Below are positions 1 to 5,016 of a DNA stretch of 5,016 bases, piece after piece. Source of the DNA: Chitinophagales bacterium (GTDB lineage: Bacteria > Bacteroidota > Bacteroidia > Chitinophagales > UBA2359); the NCBI GenBank assembly GCA_020629595.1, contig JAHDDA010000060.1:2842-7857 (forward strand). Reading direction: 5' to 3'. Both the position numbers and the translations under genes were made by a program. The notes under the pieces are model-generated. The model did not search any database and had not been told where the DNA came from. It saw only the letters and a program-made list of their open reading frames with translations. Position 1 is the stretch's first letter; each line of letters opens with the position of its first letter.

Positions 1-65
1 GTCCCTACATTAAAGAATTACACTTTTGTCCTGTACTAAACCAATTTTTATAAAATCAAAGTATC

Positions 66-1679
66 TTACTTATGCTTAAACTGAATAGCCGCTTTAACCA
101 AAGCCTTAAATAAAGGATGAGGTTCAATAACTCTACTTTTCAATTCGGGATGAAACTGTACCCCTACAAACCAAGGATGCGATGAGTTATCTAATTCAAC
201 AACTTCAACCAAGTTGCTTATTTGGTTAACTCCAGTAGCTTTTAATCCAGCTTTTTCAAAGTCTTTTAGGTATTTATTGTTAAACTCAAAACGATGACGG
301 TGGCGTTCTTCAATATTAGCTTTACCATAAGCAGTATGCACCTTAGAAGGTTGTATTAATGTACATTCATAAGTACCCAAACGCATAGTTCCCCCCATAT
401 TGGTAACTTGTTTTTGAGCCTCCATTAAGTCAATTACTGGATTTTCGGTTATTCTATCCATTTCAGAAGAATGGGCATCCTTAATGTTTAAAACATTACG
501 AGCAAACTCAATTACAGCACATTGCATTCCTAAACAAATACCTAAGAATGGAATTTTATTTTCTCGAACATATTTTACAGCATCTATTTTACCTTCAATT
601 CCTCTATCGCCAAAGCCTGGAGCTACCAAAACGCCATCTAAATCGCCCAATAATTCATCTACTGTATCTTCATTTAATTCTTCGGAATGAATACTAACTA
701 CCTTTACATTACATTCATTAGCAGCTCCTGCGTGTACAAATGCCTCTTGAATTGATTTATAAGCATCTGGCAATTCTACGTATTTTCCAACCAAACCAAT
801 GGTTACTTCTTTCTTAGGGTTTTTTAAGCGTTTTAAAAACTGTTTCCATTTTCTTAGGTCTGGTTTTTTGCTATTTTTTAACCTTAACTTGTCTAAAACA
901 ATGGTATCAATTTTTTCTTCTTGTAATAGTAATGGTACATCATAAATAGTATCTGCATCTTGACATTCAATTACCGACCCATCATCAACATTACAAAATA
1001 GTGCTAATTTCCTTTTTATTTCTTCCGTAACAGGATACTCTGTTCGGCACACCAAAATATCTGGTTGAATACCATTTTTTGCCAATTCTTTTACGGAATG
1101 TTGTGTTGGTTTTGTTTTAAGCTCGCCAGCAGCACTTAAATAAGGCAATAAAGTTAAATGAATAACCAAACAATTTTGAGCTCCTAATTCCCATTTCATT
1201 TGGCGTACACTTTCTACATAGGGCAACGATTCAATATCGCCAACAGTTCCTCCCAGTTCGGTAATTAAAACATCGTATTCTCCTGTGAGTGCCAACATTT
1301 TCATTCGGCGTTTTATTTCATCTGTTATATGTGGAATTACCTGTACGGTTTTACCCAAATAATCGCCTTTCCTTTCACGCTGAATTACTGTTTGGTACAC
1401 TCTGCCCGTAGTAACATTGTTTGCCTGCGAGGTATTAATGTTTAAAAAACGTTCGTAATGTCCTAAGTCTAAATCAGTTTCTGCACCATCATCGGTTACA
1501 TAACATTCGCCATGTTCGTAGGGGTTTAGCGTACCCGGATCTACATTTATATACGGATCAAATTTTTGGATGGTTACTCGTAATCCACGAGCTTGAAGTA
1601 ACTTAGCTAAGGAAGCAGCCACTATTCCTTTTCCAAGTGAAGATGTTACACCACCTGTAACAAATATATGCTTTGTCAT
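66..1679 (-). CDS. pyrG: CTP synthase (glutamine-hydrolysing)
   Basis: This cytoplasmic enzyme makes CTP from UTP, ATP and glutamine, the last step of de novo pyrimidine nucleotide synthesis. The 537-residue protein is close to the usual bacterial length (about 545 in E. coli) and has both domains. The N-terminal amidoligase domain (about 1-270) carries the P-loop-like GGVTSSLGKG at 9-18 with Lys17, and probable Mg-binding Asp71 and Glu141 (in ELGGTVGDIE). The C-terminal class I glutamine amidotransferase domain (about 290-537) has the oxyanion region APGFGDRG at 353-360, the nucleophile Cys382 in GICLGMQ, and the His510/Glu512 pair in GVQFHPE, so the catalytic triad is complete. The ATG start gives the canonical MTKHIFVTGG beginning. 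It lies 187 nt beyond tsf, across a terminator, so it is probably transcribed on its own. The upstream AAAGG, 10 nt before the ATG, is at best a weak ribosome-binding site. Identification is very secure. Confidence 0.99.
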   Translation of the reverse strand: MTKHIFVTGGVTSSLGKGIVAASLAKLLQARGLRVTIQKFDPYINVDPGTLNPYEHGECYVTDDGAETDLDLGHYERFLNINTSQANNVTTGRVYQTVIQRERKGDYLGKTVQVIPHITDEIKRRMKMLALTGEYDVLITELGGTVGDIESLPYVESVRQMKWELGAQNCLVIHLTLLPYLSAAGELKTKPTQHSVKELAKNGIQPDILVCRTEYPVTEEIKRKLALFCNVDDGSVIECQDADTIYDVPLLLQEEKIDTIVLDKLRLKNSKKPDLRKWKQFLKRLKNPKKEVTIGLVGKYVELPDAYKSIQEAFVHAGAANECNVKVVSIHSEELNEDTVDELLGDLDGVLVAPGFGDRGIEGKIDAVKYVRENKIPFLGICLGMQCAVIEFARNVLNIKDAHSSEMDRITENPVIDLMEAQKQVTNMGGTMRLGTYECTLIQPSKVHTAYGKANIEERHRHRFEFNNKYLKDFEKAGLKATGVNQISNLVEVVELDNSSHPWFVGVQFHPELKSRVIEPHPLFKALVKAAIQFKHK

Positions 1680-1690
1680 TTTGCGAAGAC

Positions 1691-1706
1691 CTTTGTGTAA
1701 ACAAAG
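1691..1706 (-). promoter_or_regulatory. Small hairpin in the pyrG leader
   Basis: The arms CTTTGT and ACAAAG are perfect reverse complements separated by 4 nt, and the element ends 11 nt before the pyrG start codon. It would form right at the predicted 5' end of the transcript. Its 3' arm overlaps the only SD-like bases (AAAGG) in front of pyrG, so it could limit ribosome access or protect the mRNA end. The inverted repeat is seen directly. Any regulatory role is inference, and a 6-bp stem in AT-rich DNA can arise by chance. Confidence 0.35.
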
Positions 1707-1710
1707 CTCA

Positions 1711-1718
1711 CAAATTTA
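1711..1718 (-). promoter_or_regulatory. Candidate pyrG promoter -7 box
   Basis: The minus strand reads TAAATTTG, an exact match to the Bacteroidota -7 consensus TAnnTTTG, placed 31 nt before the pyrG ATG and downstream of the tsf terminator. No TTG lies at the expected 19-21 nt upstream, so the -33 half is missing or degenerate. A looser alternative is TAATTTTTG about 35 nt further upstream, with a TTG about 22 nt before it. A promoter is expected somewhere in this gap because the preceding terminator isolates pyrG. Confidence 0.5.
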
Positions 1719-1804
1719 GGCTTTTATTTTCGTGGGTTCTATTTAATTTTTCAAAAATTAAAATTCCTAGTAATATTTATAGCAAAATGAATGTATTTGT
1801 ACTA

Positions 1805-1840
1805 ATAAAAAACCCGAAACCAAGTAAATGATTTCGGGTT
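1805..1840 (-). terminator. Rho-independent terminator after tsf
   Basis: On the minus strand the 9-bp perfect stem AACCCGAAA / TTTCGGGTT encloses a 12-nt loop, and the 3' arm runs straight into a T-rich tract (TTTTATT). It begins 26 nt after the tsf stop codon. The plus strand has an A-tract after the stem, so it works only for leftward transcripts. It should end the rplM-rpsI-rpsB-tsf transcript and separate it from pyrG. Confidence 0.88.
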
Positions 1841-1866
1841 AAAATAATTGTAACTTACTCTTAAAT

Positions 1867-2700
1867 TTATAATGCTCCTAAGGCAACTCGTTGGAAAGAA
1901 GTAACTGTTAAACCTCCCTCTACGCTTCCTAAATATTGAGCTACATTTTGCTTAGGGTTTTTCACAAATGCTTGGTTCAATAAAGTTGATTCTTTAATGA
2001 ATTTTTGCACACGACCGTTGGCAATTTTATCTACAATAGCTTCTGGCTTTCCTTCTTCTAAAGCCTGCTCACGACCTACTTTAAACTCACGATCTAAAAT
2101 ATCTTGTGAAATACCAGATTCGTCAACTGCAACAGCACGCATAGCAGCTATTTGCATAGCAGCATCTTTTCCAGCATCTAAGGCACTATTACTATTGCTA
2201 TTTAAACCTACTAAAACACCAATTTTGTTACCAGCGTGGTTGTATGCTACAACACCATCGGCACTTAATTTCTCGTAGTTTGCCATTTCTATTTTCTCAC
2301 CAATTTTACCACATTGCTCTAATAAGTGATCAGAAATAGTTTTACCTTCAATTTCTAAAGCCAAAGCAGCTTCTTTACTTTCAGGCATAGCAGCTTGTAC
2401 AGCGTTTGAAATGGTAGTAGCAAATTTCACGAAATCTTCGTTTTTAGAAACGAAATCTGTTTCGCAAGTAACATATACTACTGTACCAGCAGAATTATCA
2501 CCATTTACTTGTGCAATTACAACACCTTCGCTAGCGTCACGATCAGCACGTTTAGCAGCTACTTTTTGACCTTTTTTACGTAAGTAATCAATTGCAGCTT
2601 CAAAATCTCCACCTGTTTCCGACAAGGCTTTTTTGCAGTCCATCATTCCTGCACCTGTCATTTTACGTAATTTGTTTACATCAGCGGCAGTTATAGCCAT
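1867..2700 (-). CDS. tsf: Translation elongation factor Ts
   Basis: EF-Ts is the guanine-nucleotide exchange factor for EF-Tu. It releases GDP so that EF-Tu can rebind GTP and aminoacyl-tRNA. The 277-residue protein has the N-terminal UBA-like domain (about 1-55; ADVNKLRKMTGAGMMDCKKAL at 6-26), then the core with the TDFV motif at 81-84, whose Asp82 and Phe83 correspond to residues that reach into the EF-Tu Mg/GDP site. KIGE (132-135) and MQIAAMRAV (182-190) follow. The C-terminal helix segment (about 217-250) has the family pattern EGKPE, then KFIKESTLLNQAFVKNPK. Length is in the normal bacterial range. The ATG start gives the standard MAITAADV N-terminus; no SD precedes it, only A/T-rich sequence. 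It is the last gene of the ribosomal operon, next to rpsB as in most bacteria, but after an unusually long structured spacer. Confidence 0.99.
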   Translation of the reverse strand: MAITAADVNKLRKMTGAGMMDCKKALSETGGDFEAAIDYLRKKGQKVAAKRADRDASEGVVIAQVNGDNSAGTVVYVTCETDFVSKNEDFVKFATTISNAVQAAMPESKEAALALEIEGKTISDHLLEQCGKIGEKIEMANYEKLSADGVVAYNHAGNKIGVLVGLNSNSNSALDAGKDAAMQIAAMRAVAVDESGISQDILDREFKVGREQALEEGKPEAIVDKIANGRVQKFIKESTLLNQAFVKNPKQNVAQYLGSVEGGLTVTSFQRVALGAL

Positions 2701-2747
2701 GATTCTAAATTTTTAAAGATTAAATAATGTTTAAGTTAAAATTTGAA

Positions 2748-2763
2748 AGGCAAAATTTTGCCT
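2748..2763. repeat. Perfect 16-bp palindrome upstream of tsf
   Basis: AGGCAAAATTTTGCCT is identical on both strands and lies 48-63 nt before the tsf start codon. It could be a binding site for a dimeric regulator or a small RNA hairpin. The minus-strand half AAATTTTGC also matches eight of nine positions of the Bacteroidota -7 box TAnnTTTGC (first T missing), but no TTG stands about 20 nt upstream. The symmetry is certain; the function is unknown. Confidence 0.6.
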
Positions 2764-2837
2764 AGTTTCCTCTTATGTTATTGAATAACTTATGAGGTTT
2801 GGGTTGAGTTTAAATCTATTAGGCTTTTTTATTTCCA

Positions 2838-2870
2838 AGCCCTGACAGGGTTTAAAAGCCTGTCAGGGCT
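2838..2870. repeat. Perfect 12-bp inverted repeat, REP-like
   Basis: The arms AGCCCTGACAGG and CCTGTCAGGGCT are perfect reverse complements separated by a 9-nt loop. The stem is far richer in GC than the surrounding spacer. Outside the arms, a T-rich stretch (2825-2834) faces an A-run (2873-2879), which could extend the stem past a small internal loop. From memory, CCTGACAGG-type palindromes recur in intergenic regions of Bacteroidota genomes, so this is probably one copy of a dispersed REP-like element; only this copy is visible here. It is not a standard terminator because no U-tract follows the stem on either strand. As RNA between rpsB and tsf, it could stabilise or help process the operon mRNA. 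Confidence 0.75.
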
Positions 2871-2909
2871 ACAAAAAAACTTCAACAAATATTTATCAAA
2901 GTTTAAAAC

Positions 2910-2924
2910 CTCAATAGAATTGAG
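2910..2924 (-). other. Short hairpin just after rpsB
   Basis: The minus strand reads CTCAAT, a 3-nt loop, then ATTGAG, beginning 9 nt after the rpsB stop codon and followed by GGTTTT. It resembles a weak terminator or attenuator, but the stem has only 6 bp, two of them G-C, and the T-run is short. It may reduce read-through into tsf or protect the 3' end of the upstream message; it may also be chance. Confidence 0.3.
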
Positions 2925-2933
2925 TGTTTGTTA

Positions 2934-3782
2934 TTACTCCTCAGTTTTTGGTTCTTCCGAAGCAGGAGCTTCATCAGTTGCAGGAGTTTCTTCGTTTCCT
3001 GCTTCATCAGCTTTTTTTCTTCTTCTACGAGTACGCTTTTCTCCCGATTCGTTAGCTGCATCATCCATAGCTGCTTCTAAACTCTTGTTCTTATCTTTGT
3101 TGGCTTCACGTTCTTGTAAACCTTCAATAATACAATCAGTTAAGTAATCAGTAATAATTTGAATTGATTTTGATGCATCATCATTAGCTGGAACTGGGAA
3201 ATCAACCAAGTTTGGGTCTGAATTTGTATCAACCATTGCAAAAGTATTCATTCCTAATTTCTTAGATTCTACTAAGGCAATGTGTTCAAAGCTAATATCA
3301 ACAATAAATACTGCTGAAGGAATACGCTTCATATCAGCAATACCTCCTAATACACGTTCCATTTTGTTTTTTTCACGTGTAAGCATTAATCGTTCTTTTT
3401 TGGTAATGCTTGCTTCGCCTATTAACTTATCAATTGAACGCATTTTGTTAATTGACTTACGAATAGTAGCAAAGTTTGTTAACATTCCCCCTAACCAACG
3501 TTCGGTAACGTAAGGCATATTAGCACGCTTTGCGTTGTTGATTATAATTTCTTTTGCTTGTTTTTTGGTAGCTACAAATAAAATCTGACGACCTGAACGA
3601 GCAATTGAACGCATAGCATCACCTGCTTTTTCTAAGGCTGTTTTAGTTTTATTTAAATCAATGATGTGGATACCTTTTTTCTCCATAAAAATATAAGGTC
3701 CCATCTTTGGATTCCATTTTTTACGTAAGTGCCCAAAGTGAACACCTGCTTGTAGCATTTTATCCGTTGAAATATCTGGCAT
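2934..3782 (-). CDS. rpsB: 30S ribosomal protein S2 (uS2)
   Basis: uS2 binds late to the 30S subunit between head and body and is needed for bS1 binding in bacteria that have it. The 282-residue product has the conserved start (AGVHFGH at 12-18, KWNPKMGPYIF at 22-32), signature RWLGGMLTNF at 95-104, and the second signature region (about 155-190) ending DTNSDP. The folded domain ends near residue 227. It continues into a low-complexity tail of about 55 residues: a basic block KRTRRRRKK (249-257), then an Ala/Glu/Pro/Thr-rich acidic end. This makes it longer than E. coli S2 (241 residues). The ATG start gives MPDISTDKML; an A/T-rich leader without SD precedes it. rpsB follows rpsI by 42 nt with no visible promoter or terminator, so it is probably co-transcribed. 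Confidence 0.99.
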   Translation of the reverse strand: MPDISTDKMLQAGVHFGHLRKKWNPKMGPYIFMEKKGIHIIDLNKTKTALEKAGDAMRSIARSGRQILFVATKKQAKEIIINNAKRANMPYVTERWLGGMLTNFATIRKSINKMRSIDKLIGEASITKKERLMLTREKNKMERVLGGIADMKRIPSAVFIVDISFEHIALVESKKLGMNTFAMVDTNSDPNLVDFPVPANDDASKSIQIITDYLTDCIIEGLQEREANKDKNKSLEAAMDDAANESGEKRTRRRRKKADEAGNEETPATDEAPASEEPKTEE

Positions 3783-3824
3783 TTTATAAATTGCTTTAAG
3801 ATTATTAAAAAATTGATGAAACGA

Positions 3825-4217
3825 TTAACGTTTAGAGAACTGCTTACGTTTACGTGCTTTACGTAAACCTGGTTTTTTACGTTCTACTACTCTTGCGTCA
3901 CGCGTCATAATGTCTTTATTAGCTGCTTTTAAAGTTGGCTTCACTTCTTCGTTTTCTTTTACCAAGGCTCTGGCAATTCCTAAACGAACCGCTTCTGCTT
4001 GTCCTTTAACACCACCACCTTTTACATTAATTTTTAAGTCGTAGTTTCCTTCAACTTCTAAAATACGTAAAGGTTCTGTAAGTGCTAATTGGTGAACAGC
4101 TATTGAAAAATAATCTTTATAATCGCGTTTGTTTACGGTAATTTGTCCGCTTCCTGGCTTTAGGAATACACGCGCTATTGCCGCTTTACGGCGACCTACT
4201 GCATTGATCCAGCTCAT
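3825..4217 (-). CDS. rpsI: 30S ribosomal protein S9 (uS9)
   Basis: uS9 sits in the head of the 30S subunit, and its C-terminal tail reaches the P-site tRNA anticodon stem. The 130-residue product is the normal length. It shows GRRKAAIARV at 8-17, the family signature GGGVKGQAEAVRLGIARAL at 67-85, and the Lys/Arg-rich C-terminus KARKRKQFSKR, whose final SKR is nearly universal and contacts tRNA. The ATG overlaps the rplM stop codon in an ATGA tetranucleotide, which suggests translational coupling: ribosomes finishing uL13 can restart on uS9. There is no SD. The rplM-rpsI pairing is widespread in bacteria. Confidence 0.99.
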   Translation of the reverse strand: MSWINAVGRRKAAIARVFLKPGSGQITVNKRDYKDYFSIAVHQLALTEPLRILEVEGNYDLKINVKGGGVKGQAEAVRLGIARALVKENEEVKPTLKAANKDIMTRDARVVERKKPGLRKARKRKQFSKR

Positions 4218-4672
4218 ATATTAGTGAATTTTAATTCTTGAGGATTTTGTGCTTCATGTGGGTGTTCGCCACCTTCGTACACTTTTAATTTTTTAAACAT
4301 AGCACGACCTAATTTATTTTTAGGTAACATTCCACGTACTGCATTTTCTATAACGGCAATTGGTTTTTTTGCCAATAAATCACGTGGTGTTGCTTTGCGT
4401 TGTCCGCCTGGGTAACCTGAATAACGAACGTATTGTTTGTCGTTTAATTTGTTTCCAGTAAATACAACTTTTTCTGCATTTAATACAATAATGCAATCGC
4501 CTGTGTCTATATTAGGTGTGTAGCAAGGTTTGTGCTTTCCACGTAATATTTTAGCCAACTCCGAAGCCAAACGACCTACAGTTTGGTTAGTAGCATCTAC
4601 TACAAACCAATCTCTATTTTCGTAAAAATCTTCGTTGCGTGCCGATTTTGTTTTGTAACTTAGTTTACTCAC
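4214..4672 (-). CDS. rplM: 50S ribosomal protein L13 (uL13), GTG start
   Basis: uL13 is an early-assembly protein of the 50S subunit that binds 23S rRNA. The 152-residue product fits the family length (142 in E. coli, slightly longer in Bacteroidota). It has DWFVVDATNQTVGRLAS at 21-37, the YSGYPGGQR motif at 84-92, and the signature region AVRGMLPKNKLGR (111-123) through LKVYEGGEHPHEAQNP (129-144). The start is GTG: an in-frame TAA lies 18 nt upstream with no ATG between, and the next Met is residue 115, inside the core fold. The resulting N-terminus, MSKLSYKT, matches the LSYKT beginning typical of Bacteroidota uL13. No SD is present. It is the first gene of the operon, about 50 nt downstream of the predicted promoter. 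Confidence 0.98.
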   Translation of the reverse strand: MSKLSYKTKSARNEDFYENRDWFVVDATNQTVGRLASELAKILRGKHKPCYTPNIDTGDCIIVLNAEKVVFTGNKLNDKQYVRYSGYPGGQRKATPRDLLAKKPIAVIENAVRGMLPKNKLGRAMFKKLKVYEGGEHPHEAQNPQELKFTNI

Positions 4673-4722
4673 GATATTTCGCTTTAATTAATTTCTTAAC
4701 TTTATTTTTCCCCTAAGGGAGT

Positions 4723-4754
4723 GCAAAAGTAGTAATATTAGTAGTCTAAATCAA
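4723..4754 (-). promoter_or_regulatory. Bacteroidota-type promoter of the rplM operon
   Basis: On the minus strand a TTG (4754-4752) is followed, after exactly 20 nt, by TACTTTTGC (4731-4723). This matches the phylum consensus TTG / 19-21 nt / TAnnTTTGC recognised by the primary sigma factor of Bacteroidota. Transcription should start a few bases downstream, around 4716-4720, giving a leader of about 45 nt before the rplM GTG. A short symmetric CCCTTAGGG lies at that predicted start (4711-4719) and could be a small 5' hairpin or an operator. The match is direct; the start site and any control by the symmetry are inference. Confidence 0.8.
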
Positions 4755-5016
4755 GGATTTTAGAAACAAAAGCGAATAATTGATGTGTAATTGCCTGATA
4801 ATCAGTAAAAATTTCGCAAATTTATTTTCAAGACAGGTATTAAAAGTAGATTTTTAATGGGAAATAAAAGGCAGTATTAGAAAAAGGGAGTAGAATTTAG
4901 TGATTCTTTAAGATTTAAAACGATTTTTATTATACATAACTACTGCTATTTGTGTTAGGAGACGTATTACAATAAATCCTTATGAAAAAATCATTTTAAA
5001 GTCATTTACTTATTAA
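4755..5016. other. AT-rich region upstream of the operon, no gene seen
   Basis: This stretch has frequent stop codons in the frames I read and no protein, tRNA or clear terminator that I can recognise. The only notable sites are a second minus-strand -7-like box, TAAATTTGC (4816-4824), which lacks a TTG at proper spacing, and a short symmetric CTGATAATCAG (4795-4805). It is most likely the upstream regulatory or spacer region of the ribosomal operon. Confidence 0.6.

Noticed and set aside
1..65. Possible downstream gene or terminator after pyrG
   Set aside because: The 65 nt show no GC-rich hairpin with a T-tract, no clear promoter and no supportable reading frame before the window ends.
484..690. 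Open frame of 68 codons on the plus strand
   Set aside because: It lies wholly antisense to pyrG, its product is Ser/Pro/Thr-rich with no recognisable motif, and it is explained as a shadow of the conserved gene.
1997..2278. Open frame of 93 codons on the plus strand
   Set aside because: It is antisense to tsf, low in complexity and without any family resemblance.
2838..2870. Inverted repeat read as a rho-independent terminator for rpsB
   Set aside because: On the minus strand the stem is followed by TGGAAAT and then an A-run, and on the plus strand by an A-run, so neither direction has the needed U-tract.
2920..3513. Two plus-strand open frames (2920-3147 and 3280-3513)
   Set aside because: Both are antisense to rpsB. 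The first mirrors the repetitive S2 tail as a Ser/Ala/Leu-rich string, and neither has a recognisable domain or promoter.
4982..4999. Plus-strand mini-frame ATG to TAA of five codons near the window end
   Set aside because: It is too short to support, and I see no matching promoter or regulatory context for a leader peptide.
4755..5016. Possible tRNA, small RNA or end of an upstream gene
   Set aside because: I found no cloverleaf-like arms, no strong terminator and no open frame of useful length in this AT-rich stretch.

Overview
The window is a compact block of housekeeping genes. All five protein genes lie on the minus strand, so the block is transcribed from right to left: rplM (uL13), rpsI (uS9), rpsB (uS2), tsf (EF-Ts) and then pyrG (CTP synthase). 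Each was recognised from its translated protein, and all are full length with intact key motifs.

The DNA suggests a low-GC member of the Bacteroidota; I cannot fix the class or genus. Three lines of evidence support this. The order rplM-rpsI-rpsB-tsf is typical of that phylum. The promoter upstream of rplM matches the phylum's unusual consensus (TTG, about 20 nt, TAnnTTTGC) rather than a sigma70 -35/-10 pair. None of the four translation-gene starts has a Shine-Dalgarno sequence; their upstream regions are A/T-rich, as expected in this phylum.

Layout, in the direction of transcription. Positions 4755-5016 hold no recognisable gene. The rplM promoter is at 4723-4754 and gives a leader of roughly 45 nt. 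rplM starts with GTG and overlaps rpsI by four bases (ATGA). rpsB follows after 42 nt with no visible promoter or terminator. A 233-nt spacer then separates rpsB from tsf; it is unusually structured, with a small hairpin just after rpsB, a perfect 12-bp inverted repeat of the CCCTGACAGG type, and a perfect 16-bp palindrome. tsf ends at a good rho-independent terminator (1805-1840). pyrG lies beyond it and probably has its own promoter (a -7 box at 1711-1718) and a short hairpin leader. Positions 1-65, downstream of pyrG, hold nothing I can call.

Functionally, uL13, uS9 and uS2 are structural ribosomal proteins and EF-Ts recharges EF-Tu with GTP, so the first four genes form one translation operon. 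pyrG makes CTP for RNA and phospholipid synthesis and is probably a separate transcription unit. I see no mobile element gene, defence system, CRISPR array or RNA gene, and no novel multi-gene system. The points worth a second look are in the rpsB-tsf spacer and the pyrG leader.
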